A stretch of 64,000 nucleotides of DNA from Siphonodentalium dalli (Eukaryota; Mollusca; Scaphopoda; Gadilida; Siphonodentaliidae). Below are positions 44,667-57,060 of the stretch, one piece after another. Under the pieces are notes generated by a model, which was not told where the DNA came from, ran no database searches, and saw only the letters and a program-made list of their open reading frames with translations. Position 1 is the first letter of the stretch. Every line of letters starts with the position of its first letter. The stretch lies in NCBI GenBank assembly GCA_032622095.1, contig CP136066.1, positions 203,258,978 to 203,322,977 of the forward strand, read 5' to 3'. Both the position numbers and the translations under genes were made by a program.

Positions 44667-45056
44667 CTGAAAAAAGAAAAGTGTTTACATATTAGGCTAG
44701 CTTTTGAGAGTTTTTAGTCATAAGACGCCTACGAAACCCAACAATCCATAGTCTGATATAGAACCAGATGGTCAAATTATATATTCCTTATATGGTAATA
44801 TATAACCAGAATACATATATAGCAAACGGACGTCTGTTGAAAAGCATAAGTTGGAAAGCGGGTACCTTAAACAAAAATGTGCTAAGAAGGAAGAAAATAC
44901 TAACACGAAATGCTTACAATGTAAACAAGTGTTGTTAATAATGTAAGATGTATATGGATTATGATAACGTCACATGACTACATGTAAATGGGCCAATCAC
45001 ATTAATTACTAGCATATTAAATACCACTATTATCCCTTTCTATATTAAACACTCAT
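44667..45056 (-). other. Pax1/9 intron, proximal part
   Basis: Starts (minus strand) with the polypyrimidine acceptor. No other exon or known element, apart from a family M end fragment near 45032. Confidence 0.55.
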
Positions 45057-45200
45057 TTAGATGTAGATGTAGATGTTTATTTGTACAGTAGATAAGAATA
45101 GATAACAAAGCATTGATATATGAATTAATGGTATTGTACAGGAGCAGCATGACCTACTGGTCGTCTTCCTGCTGCCCTTCAATCAATAATACAATAAGAA
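45057..45200 (-). mobile_element. Probable retroposon 3' end
   Basis: On the minus strand it ends GTACAAATAAACATCTACAT followed by repeated ATCTAC, a short-unit tail typical of CR1/L2/RTE-like 3' ends. GGCAGCAGGAAGACGACC lies upstream. No coding part seen. Confidence 0.4.
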
Positions 45201-45239
45201 AATATGATGGCGTGTGTAGTCTCTTTTATGAGTATAGTA

Positions 45240-45615
45240 CCCAGGGGGGGGGGGTAGGTCAAAAGTAAAAACACATCACGCTGAAAATGGCCTTAGTTAC
45301 CCTTGGACTACACACAAAAAAACAAAAAAGAATGAAAAAAAAAATTGGAATTTATTTTTGCAAATTTTTTCCATTTTTAGGTGCCGCGCCCACTAAAATG
45401 AAAACAGAAATAATTAGTTTCAAAGCAAATAAAACCAATAACTTATAGCCATTATGTTCTTAAGTGGCCACTGAAGACATAGCAAAACTCAAATTTCTTG
45501 TATCGGTGAAAAAAATGACAAAAAGTGGATTTTTAAAAAATGGTCCGGCCGCGGGGGACCCACCCCCTAGGCCCTATATGTTGCAAATTTTTTCCGACCC
45601 CCCCCCCCCCCCCCT
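45240..45615 (+). repeat. Family U repeat (G-run to C-run)
   Basis: G run at 45244-45254 with AGGTCAAAAGTAAAAACAC; ATTTTTTCCGACC plus a run of about 18 C at 45597-45614. Confidence 0.6.
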
Positions 45616-45772
45616 GTAGTACCCTTTAGATTTTCGGATAGCTGATATCTGGAGCTTAATGTAGTGGCTGTGCTAGATGTTTGTTTGGGGATTTGTTGTA
45701 CTTACGAGTGTAAGGGACTGTGTGCATTTTACAAACATTTTATTAAGTAGTTGACGTGTGTTTGATGTTTAA

Positions 45773-46110
45773 AGTGATGTGAAACACTCAGGTTGGTGAT
45801 CGAATAGAAATGGAGAATATTCATGCTAAAAGTAGTTATTTTTAAGAATATTAATACAAAGTGACAGTCATTTTTATATATTAATTAAATGCAATAACTC
45901 TCGATGGCGAAATAATTTGCGTTTGTTTATCGCCGATTGTCGCGTCCCGAATCGAGATGTAAATATTTACAAATAAGCGTAGTTCAGGCGATGATATCTA
46001 TGGAGTGGTGTGGTCGATTTATTTGAGATTTTCGGTGATGCTAGATGGCATAGCGTCTGAATACTAACTTATCACTTTCTCGCACCCGAACAAGTACATA
46101 ATATGCCTTT
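45773..46110 (-). mobile_element. Family L element, copy 2 (partial)
   Basis: TTAA (45769-45772) then AGTGATGTGAAACACTC. Interior GTCGCGTCCCGAATCGAGAT and GTAAATATTTAC are the complement of 31115-31893. The right end was not recognised. Confidence 0.65.
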
Positions 46111-48892
46111 AAAATATGGGCGTAATCAACATCTATTTTTTCTTGTTTAGTTTAGTTATAAATATGAGTTTTTAACGATTACTGGTTTTTGAATGTGCAT
46201 GTAAATTTCCACAGCTCATGTAATAATTTATCCCAGTAACCAAACGTTACCAAATATGTTTAAATAAATTTAAAATTAAAACAGCTTTGGTTTAGAGACT
46301 TGATTGGTGATGTATGTTCCGGGCAATGTATTATTTCAAAAATGCAGCGATCCGGTGAAAGTTTCTTCATCAGAAAGGCACATTGAAACAAAGAGGATTA
46401 TAGCTATGTAAACCCCACCACCAGACATATTAGCAAACCCTCCACCCGTCGATACTAATACTATTAGATTAACTGCATCTTGATAGAGGTGTTAACTTTT
46501 CATAACCAGATAAATCACCAATAATACCATTAATGAAAGAGTTTCGTGAAACGAATGGTATTGGTTGACAAATAGTATTAAACTTTCTTGAGGAATCAAA
46601 AGTGACTTTACCAAATGAAAATATTTTTTGCCAAATGTGAATTAGTTTTGCCATTGGAAAATTTGACAAGTGGCAGCGCAAACCCTCGTTGAAACATAAC
46701 AACTTCATAGAGTACACTTTCGCAACATGACTATGGGGGCACCATTTCTAAATTCGAAGCATTCGACGTAGTTCTGCACTGCCAAACGTGCCATGATGTG
46801 GTGTCATAAATATAAATTTGACCTGATGTCAAAATTGACTTGGCTCTCATTTCGTTTCGCGATAAGGAGCATACCGAAACGACGTAGATATCTCGACTAA
46901 GCCATAATACGTGCCGGACCAGTGGATTTTGCGCATAATGTTATCACATAATAATAGCAATCAAGCCACGGAACCAGTCTCTAGGGGAATATCCAACACT
47001 TACCCTGTAAAACTATTACCAAGTAGACGTAATTAATTTGTTTGGATTTGCCTTAGTTAAGTGTAGTTTTATCGATAAAGCAGAGAAATATCAACACGAT
47101 AATAGAAATTGTATTAGCTCTGGGAAAATTAAAATTAGTATTGGTCTATTTCACCCAACTCACATCCTGTCAAATTAGATGGAAGGTTGGTTGCAAATGA
47201 CTGCCACGATAATAGTTATACAATGTATACGCTTTGCGCTCTCTGACTATCTTAATCCGTGACGCTTAGGCAAGGTTCCCTTTAAGCGTGACCAACAAGT
47301 TTTCTGCTTGGAAGCTTTGGTTCCGGTAGGTAGATATCGTCTGCGATATCTTATTGTGGTAATCAGCTCCGGTTAGTGTCTTCGAATCACCCTCGGGAAT
47401 GCCGTTGCAGAGGTATACAGATATACCACAATAGATTGTATAGTAATAAAAAGAATAAAAGCATAAATACTATGTGCCAAGAAACTATGGAGTTCTTGCT
47501 TACATGTTCTTTATTCTCTTGCCGACGAATCCTTAATTATAGAGGAATGTTAGATTAGGGATCAGAATTCACCATGAACTTGGGTAACTTGTTTGAACCA
47601 CGTGGCAATTGTGTTTTGTGGTATTTTGCGGTTGCTTTGTCTTGTGAATTATTTATTTTGGTCAATATGCCTATACAACCTTGCATAGCTTGAAAATATA
47701 ATGAAAACTCCATGACTTAATTCCTAGCAAAATTATGGGGTGCCCCTGGTCGAAAATTGTGGAACGAAATGTATGTGCAATGTTCCAGTTAACAGCGAGT
47801 ATTGATAGATGCTCTGAGACATAGCAGAACTATTACAAGATGGATTGTGCATTGCTGTTTTTACAAGAACATCCCATTCAACGAGAGTTACCATAGTGGT
47901 CAGTTTCAGAATATGCCCGCGCATTTGTCAAAGTTATGACCATTCCTGAAAGATGTTCCCAGTGTAAAGGTGAGTTTTCAAGTTGATATAAAACTTGGTA
48001 TAGCGTTTACTGAGTAAAAGGCCCAAACGCTGACAATGGTGTGATTAGGATGGATCATAAAACATATAGTTCCTGTATCTCTCCCTAATGCTATTCATGC
48101 GCTTGAATACCTACACATGTCTGAGCCCCTATATATATACCCTGATAATTTTATTCTGATCTGGCTGACACATCATCGCAGATTTTATTTCATTCACATA
48201 CTCAAAGATGTCTTCAAAATAGAAAATATATTTTGTTAAATTTTAGTGTCGAAAATATCGAGCAAAACTACCCTCGGTCAGAAATTTGTATGGAGTAACG
48301 GAAATTGCCAACTGTTTAATACAATGGAGGCATGAGTGTTGCTGTGTGTATCCGCAATGAGAGCGGAGGACAAGTGATTGAAACTCTTTGACATAAATTA
48401 ATTTTACTGCTCAGTGGAAAAATACATTATGAGATATTCAAGTGACAACTGTGTTAAATTTAGACAAGTTTTCAATCATAATTTGAACAAATTTTTAAAC
48501 AAAGAAAAACGATTTTCCTACCTATACCATACTCTGTGACAAGGTCCCGTTAGCAGAAACACTCATACATTTTTTAGGCATATTGTTTTTGTTTTATTTG
48601 TTCATATCTGCCACTTTATCATCTCGCGGCTGTATGATTTGCAGGTTCATTTGAAACCGCGGCGATCTGAATCTACAGAGACGTATGGTTTACATACAGA
48701 ACTGGTGACTTAGAGATATCGCATTTACTAGTGAAAACATATTTTATCATGCGAGTACACTCATTCAGGAACCAAAGTCAACAAATGTTGCAACATATAG
48801 ATGTCATTTACAACATATCTGTCAACAAGTTATCGTTATTTTAACACACTTGTTCTCGTGCTTAAATTGGCATGCAGATGTTCTGGGTTGTA
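46111..48892. other. Unassigned non-coding DNA upstream of Pax1/9
   Basis: About 2.8 kb without a recognisable repeat, tandem array or exon. It is the longest repeat-poor stretch in the window and a reasonable place to look for conserved regulatory DNA. Confidence 0.35.
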
Positions 48893-48896
48893 TTAA

Positions 48897-49266
48897 CCCT
48901 TTTTATACTAAATGTATTCTCCCATTCAGTTAAAAGGTATACATCGGAATTGTCTATTATTCATTTGAGGTGCTGTTAAGGTGATAAAAGCAGACGATAG
49001 ATAATTAGAAGTGCAGACCGAAGGAGCCCTATTTATTGAAGGAAATGTTTAGATAATAAGTTCAACAAATGGTCAGAACATTTCCTATGGGATAACTACT
49101 CGTCAATAATGCTTTAGTGTAGAAAGGGTTAAACTTATTATCTGAACATTTCCTATGGGATAACTACTCGTCAATGATGCTTTAGTATAGAACGGGTTAA
49201 ACTTATTATCTGAACATTTCCTATGAGATAAAACTACTCGTCAATGATGCTTTAGTATAGACAGGG
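48897..49266. mobile_element. Family M MITE with triplicated right terminus
   Basis: Left end CCCTTTTTATACTAAATG after TTAA (48893-48896); right end GCTTTAGTGTAGAAAGGG then TTAA (49129-49132). The last 64-66 bp of the element then repeat twice more, each copy again closed by TTAA (49197-49200, 49267-49270). A decayed relative is at about 55195-55445. Confidence 0.8.
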
Positions 49267-49270
49267 TTAA

Positions 49271-51530
49271 CAAGTCTTTTTGTGTTGCCTTGTTATCCTA
49301 CAATTTGATTATGATTTTTAAACATTATATACATTTAAAATAGGCATTCTACAAATTAGTTCTAGTCTGCTGCCATATATGTATATGACTCTACGGTATA
49401 ATACAAATGCGTCAGTATATATAGTGAGTTTTTCAAATTAACTCGTATGCAACATATGATTTCGCATCTCAACAATCCATAGCAACGGTCATCTGTTATT
49501 TTTATTTCTTCTGGTATAATGTATAGTGTTGTGAGACCTAGATGTTTCTTGACCTTCGTTCTTTGTAATATCTGCTATTTTAATTGGCCGGTTTTCTAAT
49601 TTCTGTGAATCTGTGGAGAATCATGACCATATGAAGAATTTAGAATAGTTGGAAAATATCTTCAATTTTACATTGCGGAATTGTTTATCTACATCGTCCA
49701 GCCGATGGGAATTTCAATTTCTTTCTCAATCCCACGGATATATTCTTGTCGTAAATCGTGAAATAATTTTAAAACTTCAAAGATTGCCACACAATTCCAT
49801 AATTAAACACGCCTCACAAACATTCCCAATTTAAAGAAAAATTCGACCTGGGCAAGTTTACGGTTATTACCGGAAAGTTTACGGCGAAGAACAATGTTAA
49901 GTGTGGGAATACGGCCCTAATTGTGGAACTTTTGGGCAACAGGTTGAGATGTGTATAGCTTCCATATGTGAACGGTCGATAGCGAGTGACCATCGCGATA
50001 ATAAAACTCGTCAGATAGTCTAGTTAGATTGATTGGAAATAAATTTGCCTTGAATGAATTGCTGCTATAAAGCGTCGGTTCTGCAAACGATTCTCACATA
50101 TCACAGGGTAATTAAAGATAAAGTGACCGCTAATAAAATGAAGATGGGTTCCGCTTTGGAATATCACTGACCTGACTTAGAGCGACGGGCTGTATTCGAG
50201 TCAGTCCTAGTAATAGGGGGAGGTGAGGTCACGTAAACCCTATATTTTCGTTCTAAACGTGTACATGTGTTATTCAGCCTTCAAATATAGATGTAATGAT
50301 TGTAATGATTCAATTATTGGTTATGTTTCAACCAGGGGTATTGTCTGTCTATGTATATGCAATTTCTGTATACCATACGTTATTATTTTATTTCATACCT
50401 CCATTTGTTTGGAGAAGAATATGGACATGCCTGAAGTTCAGTAGTGGCAACTGAATTTTTGCCAAAATAAATGTCCTACTTGTGTGAAGTTCTGTTGTCC
50501 AAAAGTCAACGCTGTGTTGTTCTTTAGGATTATATTCAAACCTCAAATATGCTGGTAAATATAACTTTTATCACCCCCAATTTACAATATGAAAATGATT
50601 GTGACCCATCCATATACGAATAATGAGTAGGGTTCTAACCTCTGTTAGAAATACATATCAGCGCGCGATGATCCTTTCCACAATGAAACCATCGGAAATC
50701 CGCCGGTCTTCAATGTTCACGAATCGATTGTCCATTGCATTTATTTACCTTTTCATTTCTTATTTTAGAAATTTACGATATAATCCTTTTTGGAATTTGC
50801 TTTGTAAAGTCAGCTATGGTTAATTTCTGTGTGTTTAATCTAATCTGGATAAATGATATATTTTTGAGTCATATATTTCTATAACTTTGTTGGGGCTCTC
50901 TCAAGTATAGGTACATATATAATAATATAATATATATTTATCAGACAATTTCGAGAAAATCTATTAACCCGTGTTAGACTTAAAGTTATAGCGTTGAACA
51001 TATATATATTTAGCTTTAATTGCAAAAAATAGTGGATATATTTCATACTATCGTTTTGTAAGGAAAATGTATCATTTGTTTTCGTGAATCACCTTGACAA
51101 TCGATTTGGTACTCTTCGTTAATGATTTCCTGTCCCATTTGATATAACATTAGAACAAATTCTTAAAGATATTCAATCTGTTCCTGTCACCACGTTATAC
51201 AACAAAAACATTTATTGGAAACTCGTTTTGTTGAAGGCATCGCCTTAGCACTGCCGTTCCAAAAACAAAACACACGATAAACATCTGATGTTACATGTTT
51301 TCCATTACAGTGTTTTAAAACAAAAAAATTCAATCAAAATGTTGTAATGTTCTAAAAAGAAATACCCACATGCATGCATAAACTGTCACGGTTCGTAAAA
51401 AATAAATCATAGAACAATTCAATTCCTAGTGATAGAAGCTCGAGTTGACTGGACCAATACTGGTTTCCATGACTCATACTTATTATTTTACAAACCCGAA
51501 TCTATACAAAACAGGGAAGTCAATTGTCCT
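49271..51530. other. Unassigned non-coding DNA
   Basis: No exon, tandem array or shared repeat identified; AT-rich. Confidence 0.35.
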
Positions 51531-51600
51531 CTTATAGAAACGCTCTTTAATATTTGCCACTTATAAGTACGACATAGACGCTCTTTATCCTGCGCCAGCC
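51531..51600 (+). repeat. Family Q paired motif, copy 1
   Basis: ACGCTCTTTA occurs twice, 38 bp apart (about 51540 and 51578). The sequence between is not shared with other copies. Confidence 0.5.
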
Positions 51601-52129
51601 TGTTTGCTTAAACGAATCTCACAATGAACTTATTTCAAGGATACAAATAAGCCCATATCGGCATTATTTGAATCTGAATTACGCTCTATATGATCCTAAA
51701 CAAATTAATTATTTAATCTACTATATACAACATATTTTCATTGGCACGCCTCACCAGATTCACGCTATTTATAATATGTTGTTTTTTTACTGCGGCACGT
51801 GCCGTTCAACGGAATAACTGATATAAGCTCAATATGAACATAATTATGTGAATATTTAGGTCCAATATGAACCTATTTTCACGAAAACAATCATGTTGCC
51901 TGAGCGCTCGACAAGAATAAAAAAAAAACAATAATGCATTTATCACCTTTGAAGGTCGAATCTGACCCAAAAAAAACTCTTTTCTGAATGGGCTGGTAGC
52001 TTAGATCAGAAAATGCATAAATTGTTATATTATGTTGTGCAGAGTGCCTGTCCGATTTAGCATCACATTAGTCTGTGTTCATTTTCAGCTTACTATGCAA
52101 AAGAAAACCGGCAACGACTTACAAGAACC

Positions 52130-52375
52130 ATCATTTTTATGGCACATGCATCGCGAAAATACACAAATAAATCCCATCATTTGTATGGCACATGCATCGC
52201 GAAAATACACAAATAAATCCCATCATTTTCTGTTAAAAACAATTTTAAAAAACGCTCTTTATTATCTACTGTTTTGGGTGACGGAAGCATCGACGCTCTT
52301 TATCAGAGACGATCACTGGAATTATTGTTACGCTGATAAAAAATAAAAACGTGCTAAACATTCTCCTATGAAAGT
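52130..52375 (+). repeat. Family Q copy 2 with 46-bp direct repeat
   Basis: ATGGCACATGCATCGCGAAA...AATCCCATCATTT occurs twice in tandem (about 52139-52227). ACGCTCTTTATTATCTAC and ACGCTCTTTATCAGAGAC follow 41 bp apart, then GATCACTGGAATTATTG. The order matches the copy at 55975-56250. Confidence 0.7.
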
Positions 52376-52480
52376 CGATACCTGGCTATTAAAACCTCAT
52401 ATTGATGGGGTCACGTGTCTTATCTAATTATTTATCCAATAAAATTATTCATTCATTCATTGTTTTCTGGAATAGTAAAG
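52376..52480 (+). mobile_element. Possible retroposon 3' tail
   Basis: CCAATAAAATTATTCATTCA with (ATTC)n repeats resembles a LINE 3' tail. No body recognised. Confidence 0.25.
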
Positions 52481-52615
52481 TAGAGATGAAATATAATATA
52501 ACCTCATTGCGATTTTGTCCATGTTAGTATTTGTATATATGTTTGCATTTGTGGTGCTACTGTGATAAACTGTATTTATATTATATAACAACTCTCCATC
52601 AATGGAGGACAATAA

Positions 52616-52616
<1 letters not shown>

Positions 52617-52655
<39 letters not shown>
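52617..52655. repeat. (TA)n microsatellite
   Basis: About 19 uninterrupted TA units. Confidence 0.95.
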
Positions 52656-52659
<4 letters not shown>

Positions 52660-54595
52660 TGTGTGTGTTTGGTCAGATTTGTTTGTGTTCAACATTAATG
52701 CATGTAAATTTTCTTCCGTGCACCACCATCTTTGTCCCGGGGAGAGGAGCGCCATCTAAGTTGCTATATAACTTGTGCTCCAACCCCAATTCGTTCATCC
52801 TATATTAGTTTGTTATGAACAAATTTGTTTGAAATGTATATATGGGATGCTCAATAAAATATGAAACAGAGATGATGGATCTATGATGTCACATCGGACA
52901 GTACATCATTAAATCAGGTGAGGAATCTTTGGTGTATTTGTAAGTTGTGATTTTTCAAGTCAGTGGGAATTTTCAGAGTGATTCCTTATATATTATGTTA
53001 AAGCAAGAGATAAATTTGCAAAAATTATGGCGGCATAATCATATGAAGTAGACAAGTGTGGTGTTTTATAATCGGTATGTGTATTTGGTTCTCCAGTTAT
53101 CACTATAAGGGAGCATTAGGTGAGATAAGTGAAATCAGTATTTCTGCATTACTCATATATATGATATTGTACAATGCGGCATACATTCCTTCAACGGCAT
53201 TGTTAGATCAGAAATGACAGTGACTTGACATTTGACAGACCACAGAACGTGTGGACATAATGACTAAATCATTGGAATTTCGGGTTTCGCCAATTATATT
53301 ACTTGTCGTTTCTTTGAAGTTTTGCAAAGTCGCGTGTCAAGATAAACAAATTAAAATGAAAAGATACTAAATTAAAAAAATATATATATATTATTAAAAT
53401 GTGGAATTTCATCGCATGTATGTTTGCCTGTATACGACAAGGATACATTTGATCGTCAGTTCTTTTCCAATGTGTCGAACAAATGTTCCAGTACACTGGT
53501 ATACATTCTTCACAAAATGAATCATCTTAAAATGAATCAGTATTTGTAACAGCTTACTCACCCATTTCAGAAGAATTGAATCTGGTTATATTCCGACAGA
53601 CTTCTATTTATCCAAAGTCAAAGAAAACCACAATTAAAATGGCAACTAGAAAAACTTCCAACAGATGATCAACAAGTTTTTCTTAATAAAAGTTAATATC
53701 GTAAAGCAAAATCGTGTTTGAGTTCGATCGTGACTAAACACATCGTGATATCATCAACAATAGTGAAGGGGGGATTGTTTGCGATATAGGTTACCATTTT
53801 GGTTTTATGCTTATCACAAAGGCAAGGCGTATCCAAAGAAAGTTGCGAAAAGTTAATTGTTTGTTCGCAGCCGTGATTGGATGAGGAATTTTCCGCTTCC
53901 ACTTTCTGTGGCACCGCTGTTTCTCCTTGGCTGGAATTATATATATTATACCCCCAGCTGACTACCAGAAGGTTGCGGTCTGCTTTTCTTGAAATATTTC
54001 ATTTTTTTTATATTTCAGCTGCATGGAATTGCCATTGGAACTTATTGTTATCTGAAAGTGTTCAACGTGGAAGATTTTATTAATTTTACCATATGTATGG
54101 ATTCAATCTGCAATTTTTTTTTTATCCTGCCTAAGCAGTCGAAGCACGACATTGATTCATTGACGAAATTTTAACATATACGGCATTTATGAATACAATT
54201 GTATCTTAATTATTCTTATGTATCAGATTTATGGAGGCAGGGACTCGGTATAAATATTAGTGTTCATTACTAAATTCCTATGTGCTTGCTTCAGTGAGCG
54301 TGAACAAATTCTCATTTCTTATCAAAATGGCCATGTGTCGATCGGAATGGCACATTGAGATGTCCCTCAACTGAGATCAAACTTGAAAATCGGTTCCGAT
54401 TTGTGGCCCATGTTGGGGTTGGAACCCGTGCCAACCTGATATGACTCAGACTGCGATGGTGGTATCCACGTTCAAGCTTGCGCAGATGAAGCTGAATTTG
54501 GCAAGTTCGTGTGTTTCCGTTGGCTTGGTTGTCCAGGATCTTCAAGACATTGATTAGAATCTCCAGGGTCTTCAGATCGATGTTTTGGGTACATT
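52660..54595. other. Unassigned non-coding DNA
   Basis: Nothing recognised beyond short AT-rich tracts. Confidence 0.35.
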
Positions 54596-54597
54596 TA

Positions 54598-55101
54598 GAT
54601 CATGCCATGAATTACTACTCTGGCTAACGCCCGTAGAGATCATATTCCACCAGTACAAAACCTGGGAACTTTTTGAAGTTTTGACAGGGAACCTTATAAA
54701 GTCGAAAAAATAACGCGGGGAATATATTTCTTTGTTATGATCTGTTCCTTAATAATGTACTTTACTGTGGGTGAAGGTCCAAACTCGAATTTAGGTGACT
54801 TTGTGAGCGATTTTGCTTTGCGTCGAGTACAATTGTGTAATTTCTTCTGGGTAATTAAATCAATGATTATTGCAATATCGGCTCACAAAAGTCACAGAAA
54901 AACATTCAATTTCGAGTTGGGACTTTCATTTATAATGAAGTACATTATTAAGCAACAGATAATAACAAAGAATTATAGTCCTCGCGTTATTTTTTCGACT
55001 TTATAAGGTTCCCTGTCAAAACTTCAAAAAGTTCTCAGGTTTTGTGCTGGTGGGATATGATCTCTACGGGCGTTAGCATAGTAGAGATTCATGGCATGAT
55101 C
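54598..55101. mobile_element. Family F MITE, copy 2 (complete)
   Basis: 504 bp, inverted ends GATCATGCCATGAATTAC and AGATTCATGGCATGATC. Subterminal CTGGCTAACGCCCGTAGAGA and TTTGACAGGGAACCTTATAA have complements on the other side. Confidence 0.85.
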
Positions 55102-55194
55102 GAGGGTACATTCAGGGTCTCAGAGATGATGGGTTTGGTTACAATGATCCCCGCATCTCTCCCGACATGCTATATACCTCTACAAAAGAGACAA

Positions 55195-55445
55195 CCCTGT
55201 CTTTATTGAATGGATTCTCCTCTTCAGTTATAAAAGTATACTTTGGAATGGTCTATTATTTGTTTTGGAGGGATAAATATAAGCAGACGACTGACCGAAG
55301 AGCTTATGATACATGCAAGCGTCGGGCGATTGTTGTTCATTGAAATGTTAGATGATAAGTTCAACAAATGGCCTATAGATATGACTGTCTGTTGAACTTA
55401 TTATCTGAACATTTCCTAAAGGAACTACTCGACAATGACAGAGAG
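55195..55445. mobile_element. Family M MITE, decayed copy
   Basis: CCCTGTCTTTATTGAATGGA at the left; AACTTATTATCTGAACATTT, GGAACTACTCGACAATGA and GAGG then TTAA (55446-55449) at the right. Confidence 0.65.
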
Positions 55446-55576
55446 GTTAAAATTTGAAATATCGCAGGAGAATTGAGGGAGTGTTACTTTGTGTTGTTTT
55501 TTTTTCATCAGTTGTATTCCCTCTGTTGCTAAAAATAATGATTTGCTTTAAAATTGAAGTGTGGACAAACTCTCTG

Positions 55577-55700
55577 TGATCACAGTTACTGGACATAAAG
55601 TCCCAAAATTATGGTTTTAATCGAATTTATAATAGTATACCGATTTATAAATTTGATTAAACCCTTATTGTTGGTACTTTATGTCCAGTAACTGTGCTGT
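55577..55700. repeat. Inverted repeat (foldback)
   Basis: CACAGTTACTGGACATAAAG at the left pairs with CTTTATGTCCAGTAACTGTG at the right. Imperfect pairing continues inward through AATCGAATTTATAA and ATTTATAAATTTGATTAAAC. Confidence 0.85.
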
Positions 55701-55710
55701 GGTTCATTTA

Positions 55711-55873
55711 TCGGAGAGATTTACATATCATGGGTACCCAAATCAATGTCGGAGAGATTTACATATCATGGGTACCCAAATCAATGTTTATCGGCGAGAT
55801 TTACGTATCATGGGTACCCAAATCAATGTTTATCGGAGTGATTTACGTATCATGGGTACCCAAATCAATGTTT
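55711..55873 (+). repeat. 38-42-bp tandem repeat, four copies
   Basis: TCGGAGAGATTTACATATCA units start at 55711, 55749, 55791 and 55833. The first unit lacks a TTTA at its junction. CATGGGTACCCAAATCAATG is invariant. Confidence 0.9.
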
Positions 55874-55974
55874 GCAAACATGTGAACTTATAACAAAGTC
55901 AATGTCAATGAAATGTTACTTTCGCCTATCGGATTTTCACTACCATTTGTATTACACAGCCATCGCTAAAACCT

Positions 55975-56250
55975 ACAAAAGCATTCATAAAGAATGTGGA
56001 ATACGATCACAAAAGCATTCATAAAGAATGTCGAATACGATCACAAAAGCATTCATAAAGAATGTCGAATACGATCACAAAAGCATTCATAAATAATGTC
56101 GAATACGATCACAAACGCTCATACTTGATAACGCTCTTTATTATCCACCGATTTCGGGAAACGATCCCATCGACGCTCTTTATCGGAGACAATCATTGGA
56201 CATTATGCTCGCCTGACAAAAAAAAGTGTTAAATCTTCTTTTGAAATTCG
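55975..56250 (+). repeat. 34-bp tandem array followed by family Q paired motif
   Basis: ACAAAAGCATTCATAAAGAA units start at 55975, 56009, 56043 and 56077, a period of exactly 34. Then ACGCTCTTTATTATCCACC and ACGCTCTTTATCGGAGAC follow 42 bp apart, and CAATCATTGGACATTATG. Confidence 0.85.
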
Positions 56251-56950
56251 ATAACTGACAATATACTCAGTCTCCCATAAATAATATACTCATGGGTACT
56301 ATTATGTAATCAGTATGTCCGTTAACATTTTTGGTTTCCGGCCGGTAACTCTAGTTTTGATTATTTTATCTGAACGCAAATTGGTATGTGTTTTTCTCAG
56401 CTGAAAATACACGTCAAGTTCGAATATGAGTTCAGTCTCGTCGAAAATCTACGGGATAATAAAGATATACATTCAATGTATAGTCAATTTTGGACTAGGT
56501 TCAGTCCAATAATTTTCACATGAGTTACTGCCCTTATTCGACTTAGAAGTTGAACGCATTTGGCATTGGAATTAGGGGTATATCAGATATTCTTTGTAAG
56601 CTCAACTTGTTATTGTAGTTTGTGGTAGAACAATTCGAAATGACGAACGGGCATATTTCACCGTGCCTTAGTTGTGGTATATATGAAGCGTATTGTTGTG
56701 TCAAATCCCATGAGTAAATTTTTAAATGGACCGAAGGTACTCGCAGTGGGCAAATTGGCAAAAATTATAAAGTCTGTAAAAACACCAGCCAGAATATGGA
56801 AAAATAGATAAACATTTTTCTTACATGTTTATATTCATTATTGATATATCTCCCATAACGAATATATGCAACAAAGCTGTCAGACTGATTTATCATCGCT
56901 AATCATCGCTAATCATCGCTAATCGTCTATAGTAAGTTCAAATGTTTTAG
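56251..56950. other. Unassigned, short ATCATCGCTA tandem
   Basis: CTAATCATCGCTAATCATCG at about 56896-56925 repeats an 11-bp unit three times. Otherwise nothing. Confidence 0.4.
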
Positions 56951-56969
56951 TTTTTTAATCTCAGTAAAA

Positions 56970-57060
56970 AATTGTTAGGCCAATGCATTCTCTTATATAT
57001 GCGAGGCGACCTATGGTCGACTCGCATATATAAGAGAATGCATTGGCACAGGGTAAATCA
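56970..57060 (+). repeat. Solitary hairpin cassette
   Basis: Complete right-type cassette (about 56979-57046) with TTGTTAGG before and CACAGGGTAAA after, but no partner cassette or outer terminus. The sequence after it (57080-57250) resembles the flanks of family J. Confidence 0.8.
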
